From Palsa-883 sp963826975 (GTDB lineage: Bacteria > Pseudomonadota > Alphaproteobacteria > Acetobacterales > Acetobacteraceae), in contig CAWGZJ010000011.1 of assembly GCA_963826975.1 (NCBI GenBank), forward strand, positions 744,001-808,000: a DNA stretch of 64,000 nucleotides, written 5' to 3'. Below the pieces are notes generated by a model. That model ran no database searches. It saw nothing but the letters and a program-made list of their open reading frames with translations, and was not told where the DNA came from. This document shows positions 28,866-37,241 of the stretch, one piece after another. The position numbers were made by a program, and so were the translations under genes. Within the stretch, counting starts at the first letter, position 1. Every line of letters begins with the position of its first letter.

Positions 28866-29222
28866 ATGCGATGCCGTTATCTGCTGTTGCCTGCGATGCT
28901 CTGTATGGCATCGCCGGCCTTCGGACATGCTTTGCTGCAATCAGCCAGTCCCAGAGTCGGGAGCGAATTGGCGACCCCGCCTGCAGCGGTGACGATCACC
29001 TTCACCGAGAACGTCGAGCCCGACTTCAGCAGGATCGAAGTACGGAACGCGCAAGGCGTCAGGGTGGACAAGGCAGACCCGCATCTGGTCGGCGATCATC
29101 GTAACGTGCTCGCCGTCAACGTGCCGAAACTGCCACCGGGCGAATATGCCGTGACCTGGCATGCGACCTCGGTAGACACGCACAAGACGGAGGGACGCTT
29201 CGAATTCGGCGTCACGCGATGA
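28866..29222 (+). CDS. copC: CopC-type periplasmic copper-binding protein
   Basis: 118 residues. The signal peptide ends before H21, giving a mature N-terminus HALLQSASP, the standard CopC start in which His1 ligates Cu(II). The matching second ligand set is HATSVDTHKTEG near the C-terminus, with the D-x-H pair of CopC proteins. A methionine-rich Cu(I) loop is not evident, so this is the Cu(II)-only form. The start follows a GGAG. The gene is followed after four bases by copD. The pair imports or buffers periplasmic copper in characterised systems. Confidence 0.92.
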   Translation: MRCRYLLLPAMLCMASPAFGHALLQSASPRVGSELATPPAAVTITFTENVEPDFSRIEVRNAQGVRVDKADPHLVGDHRNVLAVNVPKLPPGEYAVTWHATSVDTHKTEGRFEFGVTR

Positions 29223-29225
29223 GCC

Positions 29226-30125
29226 ATGGATCTGCAGCCCACAATACTGGTGTTATTGCGCGGATTCCACCTTGCAGCGCTGCTCTCACTGTTCGGCACG
29301 CTGCTCTCTTTGGCTCTGGTCGCCCCGGTCGGGCTGCGCGATGCAGGCGCGGCGGCAGCACCGGCGCGGCGCCGTCTGATTAGCCTGGCCCGATGGTCCG
29401 GCGGCCTGTCTCTGCTGATCGGGGCCTGCTGGATCGTGTTGCAGGCAAGCGTCATCGCCGGCGCGACAACCATCGGCGAGACGCTCCATGCGCTGGTGCT
29501 GGTAGCGCGCGACACCCAGTTCGGCAATTTGGTGCTGATACGTCTTGCGCTGCTCTTGTTGGCGTTGCCGCTACTGGGCGCGCGCGGCTGGCGCCTGGCT
29601 GTAGCACTGCTGCTAACCGGAACGGCGTTGGCAATGCAGGGAGGCATTGGTCACGCAGGCGCCACCGCGGGGGTCAATAGAGCCACATTACTGGCTTTGG
29701 AAGCACTGCATCTACTTGCGGCAGGAGCCTGGATCGGCGGACTTTTGCCATTGTTCCTGCTGGTCTGGTCGCTGCCGCCCCCTGTGGCTGCCGCCGTGTG
29801 CGAGAGTTTCACGCCTGTCGGACTGAGTGCCGTGCTGACGATCGCCTGCACTGCGTTAGTTCAGGCCTGGCAGTGGATTGGCAGCTTGGCGGGACTTTTC
29901 GGCACCGATTATGGCCGGATCGCACTGCTGAAGTTGGGGGGGTTCCTGCTTTTGCTGATATTGGCTTGTGTCAACCGCTTCGTCCTGATCGAACGCCTGC
30001 GCGATCCGGTGCAGCTGCTAACCTGCCGGTGGCTTAGGATGTCGGTGGCTGCGGAGGCGACGCTTGGCATGCTGGTCGTCATCCTCGCCGCGTTTCTTGC
30101 TTCTGCCGCACCTGCGACGCACTAG
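29226..30125 (+). CDS. copD: CopD-type copper transport membrane protein
   Basis: 299 residues with about eight membrane helices. It has the CopD features: an N-terminal helix with RGFHLAALLSLFGTL, GGIGHAGAT and LEALHLLAAGAWIGGLLPL in the core, and a C-terminal helix. Conserved histidines in these helices (RGFH, GH, EALH) are likely copper ligands. It is coupled to copC with four bases between them. The last residues abut a transposase relic at 30127, so the native sequence downstream has been replaced, but the protein end looks complete. Confidence 0.9.
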   Translation: MDLQPTILVLLRGFHLAALLSLFGTLLSLALVAPVGLRDAGAAAAPARRRLISLARWSGGLSLLIGACWIVLQASVIAGATTIGETLHALVLVARDTQFGNLVLIRLALLLLALPLLGARGWRLAVALLLTGTALAMQGGIGHAGATAGVNRATLLALEALHLLAAGAWIGGLLPLFLLVWSLPPPVAAAVCESFTPVGLSAVLTIACTALVQAWQWIGSLAGLFGTDYGRIALLKLGGFLLLLILACVNRFVLIERLRDPVQLLTCRWLRMSVAAEATLGMLVVILAAFLASAAPATH

Positions 30126-30126
30126 C

Positions 30127-30356
30127 TCAGAACGGATCGTGTAGAAAGCCTGCAGCAGCAGGGCGCGTAGCGGCCGTTCCGGCGCGATCGATGGCCGACC
30201 CACCTCGGCACAGAAGGCGCCAATTTGCTGTGACAACGACACAAATGCGGCGCCGGTGATCCAACGGATCACCCGCAGCGGATGGTCCTTCGGTACCCGG
30301 CTGTCCAGGCGAACGTAGCTGAACAGCCCCTCATTCCGACGATCTTCGCGTCGCAT
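30127..30356 (-). pseudogene. N-terminal transposase relic (IS5/IS1182-like)
   Basis: Reads from ATG 30356 as MRREDRRNEGLFSYVRLDSR and continues through RPLRALLLQAFYTIRSE, the N-terminus of an IS5/IS1182-type transposase. Homology stops at the copD 3' end; the catalytic domain is absent. It is a remnant left by insertion and deletion between copD and msrP. Confidence 0.75.
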
Positions 30357-30449
30357 CCCGATTATCCCTGATACCCATGCCGCAGCTCAAGCGAATCTTA
30401 TTCATCCGCGTTGGCACAAGGGTTTTTTCGGCAACCTGCTAAAACCGAT

Positions 30450-30469
30450 TTTACCCCCGCGCGAAGCGG
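30450..30469 (+). promoter_or_regulatory. Shared 20-bp motif, copy 3
   Basis: TTTACCCCCGCGCGAAGCGG, preceded by AAACCGAT as in copy 2, about 170 bp upstream of msrP. See copies at 24028 and 26195. Confidence 0.45.
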
Positions 30470-30641
30470 ACGATAGTGCAACCGAATCATAATAATTTTC
30501 GAAGAGTAAACGACTGCCGCAAGTTATCGAAGAGCTGGCTTGCACAATTGCTGTCTTTCCTTCTGCGCCAGATCTACGAGTTCCCCTCTTGCCAGGAATC
30601 TCAACGGTTCCCGAGCGTAGTTCTAAAATCGCGAGGACGAA

Positions 30642-31589
30642 ATGTCGACTTACCGCATGCTCAAGGTTCCTGCTTCGGAAATCACGTCCCACGGCATCTG
30701 GCTCCGGCGACGCGGGTTGCTCGCGGCGGGAGCTGGGGCAACCTTTGCCCTTCTGGCGCCTTCGCTTGCTTCAGCGATGCCGCTGAAAGCCGCAAAGAGC
30801 ATGTACACCGTAGCTGACAAGCTGACTCCGAAGAAGGACGTCACAAGCTACAACAACTTTTACGAATTCGGTGTCGGCAAATCCGATCCATCCGAGTATT
30901 CGGGTGACTTCAAGCCATTGCCCTGGGCCATCAAGGTGGACGGCATGGTTCGAAAGCCTTGTACTTTCGATTTCGACCAGATCATGAAAGCTTTCCCGCC
31001 GGAGGAACGCGTCTATCGCATGCGATGCGTTGAGGCATGGTCGATGGTCATTCCGTGGGATGGTTTTCCTCTCTCGGCGCTTCTGGACAAGGTCGAGCCG
31101 CTCGGCAGCGCGAAGTATGCCGCTTTCCAAGGCGTGGTGCGGCCGAGCGAGATGCCGGGCCAGCGCGGGTTCTTCCAACCTCTGGCGTGGCCTTATGTCG
31201 AAGGGCTACGTCTCGACGAGGCGTTTCATCCTCTGACGATTCTGGCGGTAGGGCTATACGGCGAGACACTGCCGAATCAGAATGGTGCGCCGATCCGGTT
31301 GGTCGTGCCGTGGAAATACGGGTTCAAGGGAATCAAGTCGATCGTGCGGATCACGCTTACCGATCAGCAGCCGCCAACCACCTGGAACGTCACGGCGCCG
31401 AACGAGTACGGCTTCTATGCCAACGTCAATCCCCACGTTCCACACCCGCGCTGGAGCCAGGCGACCGAGCGGCGCATCGGGGCGGGCGGCTTCTTCGGCT
31501 CGGACCGCCGGCCGACTCTGATGTTCAACGGCTACGGCGACGAGGTGGCTCACCTTTATGCGGGGATGGACCTGAGGAGGTATTTCTGA
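30642..31589 (+). CDS. msrP: Periplasmic methionine sulfoxide reductase catalytic subunit MsrP
   Basis: 315-residue molybdopterin enzyme (YedY family) that repairs oxidised methionines in periplasmic proteins. A twin-arginine signal (LRRRGLLAAGAGATFALLAP) directs export after cofactor insertion. C129 in YRMRCVEAWSMVIPW is the molybdenum ligand. The GFKGIKSIVRITLTD and PHPRWSQATERRIG segments are family landmarks. The length is normal. The stop codon overlaps the ATG of msrQ, the membrane haem partner. It sits in a copper block, and copper stress oxidises periplasmic methionines, so the linkage makes sense. Confidence 0.95.
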   Translation: MSTYRMLKVPASEITSHGIWLRRRGLLAAGAGATFALLAPSLASAMPLKAAKSMYTVADKLTPKKDVTSYNNFYEFGVGKSDPSEYSGDFKPLPWAIKVDGMVRKPCTFDFDQIMKAFPPEERVYRMRCVEAWSMVIPWDGFPLSALLDKVEPLGSAKYAAFQGVVRPSEMPGQRGFFQPLAWPYVEGLRLDEAFHPLTILAVGLYGETLPNQNGAPIRLVVPWKYGFKGIKSIVRITLTDQQPPTTWNVTAPNEYGFYANVNPHVPHPRWSQATERRIGAGGFFGSDRRPTLMFNGYGDEVAHLYAGMDLRRYF

Positions 31590-32269
31590 TGAGCTCCGTT
31601 GCCAAGCCGACCGTTCGACGTTGGGGACCGAACTTCGTCTGGCTGCTCTATGTCGCCGGATTAGCCCCGGCCGTCTACAACTTTTATCTCGGCACGACGG
31701 ACAGCCTTGGCGCCGATCCCGTCAACACCTTCGAGATCTTCCTGGGTCTGTGGGCCGTCCGCTTCCTCATCCTGACGCTTGCCGTCTCGCCCCTCCGCGA
31801 GATCTTCGGGGTTAACCTTATCCGATACCGGCGCGCACTCGGGCTTCTGTGCTTCTACTACGCGCTGATGCATTTCTTGACCTATCTGGTGCTCGACCAG
31901 CGCTTGATGTTGTCGGCGATCCTGGCCGATGTCACAAAGCGGCCCTTTATAATGCTGGGCGCGGCGGCGCTCGTGCTGCTCGTCCCGCTGGCTCTGACCT
32001 CGAACACTTTTTCGATACGGCGGCTCGGCCAGGCCTGGGTTCGTATCCACAGACTGATCTACCTCATCGCCATGTGTGGCGCGATCCACTTCGCGCTTGG
32101 GACGAAAGTGCTGTCGGGCGAGCAATATCTCTATCTGACCGTGACCGCGCTCCTGCTCGTTTACAGGCTCGTGCGGCCATATCTCAAGCGCGCCCGGGGA
32201 AGGGCCGGCCGCTCCGCCGCGGGTCCGCGACCGAATGTTGGCACGGTTGGCCGGGCTGCGACACGTTGA
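31589..32269 (+). CDS. msrQ: MsrQ haem-binding membrane subunit
   Basis: 226 residues, six helices, YedZ/MsrQ family. It passes electrons from the respiratory chain to MsrP. Family features are RYRRALGLLCFYYALMHFL, the WVRIHRLIYLIAMCGAIHF segment with haem-ligand histidines, and a basic cytoplasmic tail. It is translationally coupled to msrP through a one-base overlap (TGATG), with GAGGAGG upstream. The last 30 residues are Arg/Ala-rich and longer than in many homologues. Confidence 0.93.
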   Translation: MSSVAKPTVRRWGPNFVWLLYVAGLAPAVYNFYLGTTDSLGADPVNTFEIFLGLWAVRFLILTLAVSPLREIFGVNLIRYRRALGLLCFYYALMHFLTYLVLDQRLMLSAILADVTKRPFIMLGAAALVLLVPLALTSNTFSIRRLGQAWVRIHRLIYLIAMCGAIHFALGTKVLSGEQYLYLTVTALLLVYRLVRPYLKRARGRAGRSAAGPRPNVGTVGRAATR

Positions 32270-32354
32270 TTGACCGCCGTTGGTCGTCGGTCTTGCCGCT
32301 GCGCGCTTTGACGTCACGTCCAACGCCCGAGAGGGCCGCAGCACCTCGGCCGAC

Positions 32355-32547
32355 TTAATCGGGAACAAGCTTGCGACGCAGGAGATCTTCCGAGATCAGG
32401 ATAAATTTTCGCCTGGCTGAGCTCAGCTATATTCAGTCCCTGCTTGGCAACGCCCTCGACGTGAAGGCTGGCTACCTTGTTCTGGGTAACGACTTCGCTG
32501 GGACGCCGATCCTGTGCAGCTTCCAGAATAGCGAGTTCTGTGCTCAT
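32355..32547 (-). pseudogene. Small hypothetical protein, apparent one-base frameshift
   Basis: A minus-strand frame from ATG 32547 reads MSTELAILEAAQDRRPSEVV and on through GLNIAELSQAK. If one A is dropped from the AAAA run (TTTT at 32406-32409 on the plus strand) it continues as FILISEDLLRRKLVPD and stops at 32355, giving a tidy 63-residue protein. Without that correction it reads into unlike sequence. I do not recognise the family. Confidence 0.35.
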
Positions 32548-32768
32548 CCGAAATCGCTTCTCAACAATAGCGGGTGGTCCGATTATCCGATAGCGAAATG
32601 GGCAGCTCGCGTCCGCGTCACTCTGCCTGCCGATACTTATAGAGCAACTGCGGGATGTTCATCGGCCTCTGCCCGGCTCTTGCGATTGCGACGCGCTCCG
32701 GACCGGTTGGGATCAGTCGCGAGGGCTTATTCTTGATGCGTTCTTGCGGTCACCTCGGACCATCGCCA

Positions 32769-32920
32769 ATGAACCTCCGGCCCGCGACGCCTGACGAGAT
32801 CGCAGACGCACTCGCCTTCGCCCTCCGGTTCGATGGCCGTCGCCGGTCTAAAAGGGCAACGCGATAATGGCGAAGATCACCGCCGCGCACCTCGTGAGAC
32901 ACCTGGTCGAGGACACCCCC
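32769..32920 (+). pseudogene. Degenerate copy of the small gene at 34825-35121
   Basis: Begins MNLRPATPDEIADALAFALR, matching ILRPATRDELTQSLSFALRF of the gene at 34825, then changes frame near 32850 and continues as MAKITAAHLVRHLVEDT against MAQITAERLIEHLERSG. It stops being recognisable where the porin 3' end begins. The two copies are in opposite orientation and bracket the porin segment. Confidence 0.55.
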
Positions 32921-32929
32921 CCGGCCAGC

Positions 32930-34159
32930 CTAGAATTCCAACTGGGCGCGCATCGCGATCGCGTTGAGGCTGCGCGGCGCTTTGCCCCCGGCGACGTCCG
33001 CATGCTCGTACTCCAGGCTGAACCGTAACGGCTCGGTGGGATACCAGTTGACCCCGGCCGTCCAGACGTTCTGGCGTCCGCCCCGCACCCCGTCATCGTT
33101 AAGGTCTACCGTCGAGAACCGTGCGCCGAGCTCGATCGCTCCCCAGGACCCGGTTGCGGGATTGAAGTTCTCTGCCGGCAAGGGTCTGCCCCAGGCGGCC
33201 GTGCTGGGCGTCCACTGGCGCGGTTTGCCGGTCAAAGTGAAGGCGGCTTGCACGTACCCGCCGGAGAAAAAGACATCGCCGGCGCTGGATGGGCTGCGCT
33301 CGACCCTGATTCCGTACCACTCGGCTTGCAGCCAAAGCCTGCCCCAGCCGAGCCCCGCCTCCGCGCCGCCCAACCAGGCGCTCTGCGCTGGGATTGGGCC
33401 GGTCGACAGGGAAGGGGCGACATTGTCGATGTATAACTCCGTCTGATTGGACAGGCTGAGCGTGCGGACACCAGCTACGCCGCTCGGCACGTGATAGAGC
33501 CAGGAACCCGAGGCGCCGAGATGCAGCGCCACGTTATCGGTCTTGATCACGAGGCCGGCAGCGCGCCCCAGCAGCGCGCGCTGGTCGCTGCGCGCATCCG
33601 GCCCAGTCCGGCCGCCGGTCAGGAACACGGCCGCGAACCACCGCTCGCCAGCTGCGCCGAACTGGCTGCCCACTCGACTCCCCCCCGCGACCAGGCCGCC
33701 TACGATGTTGACGATGCTCGCCCGCTCCAGAAACAGGATATCGGCGCCTGATTGCGCGTACTCGAGTGTGAACGCCGGCTTGAACACGCCGGCGCGAACC
33801 ACGAAAGGCTTGAAACCGGTATAGGCGAGATCCGCCTCGTACAGATGCGAGTGGTTGCCGGGCGTCCCTCCGAAATTCCAGATGGCGCCCATCTCGAACT
33901 GGTCCGCAATCGTGGCCTCCACACCAACGCGCGCCCTGCGCAGATTGGAGCCGGTCCCTTGGCCTCCGTCGCGGGTCTGGCCGAACGTGCCGCCTTCATC
34001 CAGCTGCAGCAGCAAATATGGCTGTAGCGTCAAGTCTCCGAGCTGCAGGCTCGGCGTGTCTCCGTACGCCGCAGAAGCAAGGAAGGGCAGGGTCTGAACG
34101 AGCCAGAGCGCACCGAACCGGCGCACACGCCTCCGTAATGGACGCTGCACTGACTTCAT
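32930..34159 (-). CDS. Outer-membrane porin, OprO/OprP (phosphate-selective) family
   Basis: 409 residues. A signal peptide ends near ASAAYGDTPSLQLG, followed by a 16-stranded-barrel type sequence with alternating polar and hydrophobic residues and the family segments GSNLRRARVGVEATIADQFE, GIRVERSP and GAIELGARFSTVDLND; the last residue is phenylalanine (RAQLEF), as in most outer-membrane barrels. The start is placed at 34159 because the 54 residues before it do not look like protein. OprP relatives pass phosphate, polyphosphate or other anions. It is a single gene with no transporter next to it. Confidence 0.88.
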   Translation of the reverse strand: MKSVQRPLRRRVRRFGALWLVQTLPFLASAAYGDTPSLQLGDLTLQPYLLLQLDEGGTFGQTRDGGQGTGSNLRRARVGVEATIADQFEMGAIWNFGGTPGNHSHLYEADLAYTGFKPFVVRAGVFKPAFTLEYAQSGADILFLERASIVNIVGGLVAGGSRVGSQFGAAGERWFAAVFLTGGRTGPDARSDQRALLGRAAGLVIKTDNVALHLGASGSWLYHVPSGVAGVRTLSLSNQTELYIDNVAPSLSTGPIPAQSAWLGGAEAGLGWGRLWLQAEWYGIRVERSPSSAGDVFFSGGYVQAAFTLTGKPRQWTPSTAAWGRPLPAENFNPATGSWGAIELGARFSTVDLNDDGVRGGRQNVWTAGVNWYPTEPLRFSLEYEHADVAGGKAPRSLNAIAMRAQLEF

Positions 34160-34464
34160 AACGGCATGCGCTCCGGTTATTCGAGGCGGAATGGCGCTAA
34201 CGCTGGGTCGGAAACGGTCATTCCCACGGTTACAGCCGAGAGGTATTCTCCGTGTGAAGCTTAGTCCGCAGTAAACGGTCGCGACACGGCCTGTCGTCCC
34301 CGTCAACTCGTGAGGAACCATCCAGCAACGTCCGAGCTATCGAGGATGTCTGCTTTCGAGTGACGGTGGGGTGGCCTGGAACGACCGCCTTGGGCGCAAT
34401 CCAGAATGGCTGGAGTTGAATATCTCAAGACTGAGCCGCGCCCTGGTCCGGTCTTTCGTGTCCG

Positions 34465-34740
34465 TCACGGCGCTTCTGCCGGCAGCAAATCCGAATCCAG
34501 ACAATCCGGTGCCCAAAATGGGCCTGCATGTCCTCCGTGCGCCAAGCAGACTGATGTCGGAACGAAGCACAACGTGCGCTGGCCCATATGACGGAGCACC
34601 ATTGGTGGATCATGGCACGCTGATAGTCGCGCGGCGTCCTGGAGTTTTAGCAGTGGATCGTTAGAGGCGCTGGGCCTGGTTTCCGGCCCTCCGCATGCGG
34701 CCAGAACGGCCGCCATCAAGCAGCCCAGGAGGATCCTCAT
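34465..34740 (-). CDS. Possible small lipoprotein
   Basis: 91 residues beginning MRILLGCLMAAVLAACGGPE, which has a lipobox (LAAC) and a serine/proline-rich linker after the cysteine. The rest has several cysteines and no recognised domain. No clear ribosome-binding site is visible, so the call rests on the signal peptide. Confidence 0.45.
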   Translation of the reverse strand: MRILLGCLMAAVLAACGGPETRPSASNDPLLKLQDAARLSACHDPPMVLRHMGQRTLCFVPTSVCLAHGGHAGPFWAPDCLDSDLLPAEAP

Positions 34741-34824
34741 AGGCGCAATGGTAGCTGGCCAGCACGCCGGGCGCCAAGGGTTTGCGCGTCGAAGATGGGT
34801 AGAGGGGTTGGCGGGGGCGCGGGC

Positions 34825-35121
34825 CTATTCGTCCCGGCGCATCTTCGTGGCCTTCTCGATAGTGTCGCCCAAATCAACCCGGTGCGGGGCCAGACCCGGC
34901 TTGCACATGACCACGTAGCCCGACCGCTCCAAGTGCTCGATCAGCCGCTCGGCGGTGATCTGCGCCATAATCTCGTCCGCGCCATGCGCACGCTTCCGGC
35001 CGTTGAACCGGAGGGCGAAGGAGAGGGACTGAGTGAGTTCGTCGCGGGTGGCGGGGCGGAGAATGGGGGTGTCGGGTATGGCCGGGACGGTAGAGCGCTG
35101 CCATGAACGGAGCAAGAACAC
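34825..35121 (-). CDS. Small hypothetical protein (ILRPATRDEL type)
   Basis: About 98 residues, probably starting at GTG 35121 or TTG 35115; no ATG is available without running into the lipoprotein gene on the other strand. The core PATRDELTQSLSFALRFNGR then KRAHGADEIMAQITAERLIE and HLERSGYVVM suggests a helical cytoplasmic protein of the kind carried by many alphaproteobacterial islands. A degenerate inverted copy lies at 32769-32920, which supports it as a real gene family. Function unknown. Confidence 0.55.
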   Translation of the reverse strand: MFLLRSWQRSTVPAIPDTPILRPATRDELTQSLSFALRFNGRKRAHGADEIMAQITAERLIEHLERSGYVVMCKPGLAPHRVDLGDTIEKATKMRRDE

Positions 35122-35220
35122 CGGGACGGTGCGCAAACGCGATGATGCTACGGCGCACGGAGCCGGGTTGCCCTCGGCAGCGGCAGCGAGACCCTTGTCC
35201 GCGCCGAAGGCGGCACGACC

Positions 35221-35427
35221 TTGAAAGACATGAGCCATATCAAATCCATGGCCGCCGTGGCCATTATCGTTCTGCTTGCCGCTTGCAGCCAGCAACCCGC
35301 GTTCACCGACCCAGCCGCCCGCGCCGCGGCGCTTCCCGGGCGGTTTGCGCCCTATATCGGGCTGGGCAACGGTTGGGGTGGGCCGACAGTGTCCCTGTAC
35401 ACACCGAGCGCGGGCGGCAGAGGCTGA
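35221..35427 (+). CDS. Small lipoprotein
   Basis: 68 residues with a short lipoprotein signal (MAAVAIIVLLAAC, lipobox LAAC) and a Gly/Pro-rich mature part containing APYIGLGNGWGGPTVSLYTP. The start could also be ATG 35230. No domain is recognised. Small lipoproteins of this kind are common in the outer envelope and in mobile DNA. Confidence 0.5.
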   Translation: MKDMSHIKSMAAVAIIVLLAACSQQPAFTDPAARAAALPGRFAPYIGLGNGWGGPTVSLYTPSAGGRG

Positions 35428-35436
35428 AATTCCCGA

Positions 35437-35757
35437 CTAGTGTGGCGGGAACCGAATCAGATTGACGGCGCACAGCACGACGACGCCGACAGCCGCGAGG
35501 ATGACCAGCCAAAAGACGAGCGGCGTCTTTCTCCGATCGATCAGATGGGTTCGCCCCACGGGTATAAGCCCCGTCATCACGGCGCCGATAATCCCCGAAA
35601 CTGCGAGCGCCATCGCTCCGGACACGAGCAACACGGCGAGGACATAGTACAGGTTGCCGCTCCGCTCGCCCGGCGGCTCACGCTTTCGGCGCCCCGGCTT
35701 TCTTCCTGCCCGCGGCCTCGGGCGCCGGTGCGGCCGGTGGCCCCAGCGCCAACGCAA
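35437..35757 (-). CDS. Small two-helix membrane protein, start uncertain
   Basis: The convincing part is the last 70 residues: helix NLYYVLAVLLVSGAMALAVS, a short loop with RTHLIDRRKTP, and helix LVFWLVILAAVGVVVLCAVN. The first 35 residues of the open frame are Arg/Pro-rich and overlap the ribbon-helix-helix gene in another frame, so the real start is probably nearer 35660 at a non-ATG codon. Function unknown. Probably co-transcribed with the gene at 35678-35920. Confidence 0.5.
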   Translation of the reverse strand: MRWRWGHRPHRRPRPRAGRKPGRRKREPPGERSGNLYYVLAVLLVSGAMALAVSGIIGAVMTGLIPVGRTHLIDRRKTPLVFWLVILAAVGVVVLCAVNLIRFPPH

Positions 35758-35920
35758 CGAGTTGGCGCAGAGCCTCGGGCCTGGCCGGAAGGTCGGGCTG
35801 TGCGAGCGCCCATGCGTCTATGGCGGCCAGCTTGTCCGACGCGAACCGCACCACGACGCGGGTTGAACCTGTCCGAGGACGACCGCGCGATTTCTTGGTG
35901 ACGGATAATGTTGACGCCAT
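35678..35920 (-). CDS. Ribbon-helix-helix-like DNA-binding protein
   Basis: 80 residues. After a basic start (KKSRGRPRTGSTRV) comes VVVRFASDKLAAIDAWALAQ then PDLPARPEALRQLVALAL, the strand-helix-helix pattern of MetJ/Arc-type proteins, followed by an Ala/Pro/Lys tail. Likely a small repressor or antitoxin-like regulator. No toxin partner is obvious; the overlapping downstream gene encodes a two-helix membrane protein. Confidence 0.65.
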   Translation of the reverse strand: MASTLSVTKKSRGRPRTGSTRVVVRFASDKLAAIDAWALAQPDLPARPEALRQLVALALGPPAAPAPEAAGRKKAGAPKA

Positions 35921-36024
35921 GAATTAAAGGTGCCATAAATTCGCTCGCTTCGCAAGAGCGGAGCGGCTGACCGGAGTGTCTCACCGCCCCGGCCAGCCTA
36001 ACCTTCACCGAGGGACACACCTCA

Positions 36025-36444
36025 ATGGCAAAGGCTACCCACACCCATACCACACCCACGCCCGCGCCGGACGTGGTGCCGATCGCCCCGCCGGCCAAGC
36101 CGGCCGCAGCACCACCTGGCGACGCGCTGACGCGCATGCTGTGGTCGGGTTCCGAGATGGACGAAGTGTGGAACGGGCGCGACCCGACGAACAAAGCAAT
36201 GTGCGCCGTAAGTGGCGCGGCGGAGCGGCTCGGCGGCCTCTCGTCGATATGCTGGGAACTCTCATGGGCCGAGATTTCGAAAGGAGGGCGGAAGCCACAG
36301 GACGGCCCGACGTCGGCATATACCTTCTTGGCACGGACGCTTGGCGATATGAGCCGGGGCCTCAAGGAAGCGCACCGCCTGTACTGGGACGAGATGCAGG
36401 CCGAGGACAACCCCAAGCCGCGCACCCGGAGGACTGCGGCATGA
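36025..36444 (+). CDS. Hypothetical protein
   Basis: 139 residues. A low-complexity N-terminus (HTHTTPTPAPDVVPIAPPAK) precedes a globular part with a conserved-looking WSGSEMDEVWNGRD and helices ending in GLKEAHRLYWDEMQAED. Its stop overlaps the start of the next gene (ATGA at 36441). No family is recognised. It heads a row of three small coding units (36025-37517) typical of plasmid or island accessory DNA. Confidence 0.6.
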   Translation: MAKATHTHTTPTPAPDVVPIAPPAKPAAAPPGDALTRMLWSGSEMDEVWNGRDPTNKAMCAVSGAAERLGGLSSICWELSWAEISKGGRKPQDGPTSAYTFLARTLGDMSRGLKEAHRLYWDEMQAEDNPKPRTRRTAA

Positions 36445-37239
36445 GCGCGGCAGCAGAGCGCACCAACCCGGACGTGGACCTGTTGGTCGCGTGCGAGGCG
36501 TTCCACGCGGCGCACCGCGACATGAAGGCAGGCCGCGGCGACACCCCGGAAGCAGAGGCGGCCATTGGTTGGGCGATAGACGACTGGTACACCGCCATCG
36601 CTGCGGTCAGGGCGATCCGGGCACACACACACCGGCAGGGCAGCAGGCCAAGGCCCGCGTCGCCCATACCGCGCTGCATGACGTGCTGCCGATCGAGGAG
36701 GAGGAAGGACACCGCGAGGAATTCTTCGCCCTCTCGGTCCTGGCCGAACTGCTCGGCACCACCGCGGCGCTACCAACCGCCGCCGATGCACCGGCCACGC
36801 CGACCGATGCACCTGCCGCACAGAATGACATCGAGGCGCTGCTGGTGGCCGCAGAGGATGCCGACGGCGTGTTCTACGACCTGGAGTCCGTGTTTCTCGA
36901 CATGCGCGTCGAGATCGACATCATCAAGCACGTGGCCCGGACCGAGGCGGAAGTGTCGGTAGATGTGTGGTCCGCATCCACGACCATCTCGACCTCGCGC
37001 TCGACACGCTGGAAAGCGCCTGGAAGCTGGCCCAAGAGCGCAGGCACGCGCTGCGCGATGCCTTCGAGGCCGAACGGGCCGCGCGCAAGGCGCTGGAGCG
37101 TGCCCGGATCGAGGACGCGCAACCGGGCAGCCCGGCAGACATCGAGGACGCCGGGGGGCTGTGGACCTTCATGCAGAACATCAGCCGGATGGTCCTAAAC
37201 CGGCACGACGAGGCGTTGCCCGGCGCGAAGGCGGCCTGA
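36441..37239 (+). pseudogene. Hypothetical protein broken by two dinucleotide-run frameshifts
   Basis: Three adjacent frames form one protein of about 264 residues if two extra bases are removed at each of two places: the CA run at 36622-36632 (restoring IRAHTPAGQQAKARVAHTAL) and the TGTGTG at about 36970 (restoring SVDVVRIHDHLDLALDTLES). The parts are helical: DLLVACEAFHAAHRDMKAG, EEFFALSVLAELLG, AEDADGVFYDLESVFLDMRV, and a coiled-coil-like ALRDAFEAERAARKALERAR. The last part could instead be a separate gene from GTG 36967. Function unknown; coupled to the gene upstream. Confidence 0.5.
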
Positions 37240-37241
37240 CC

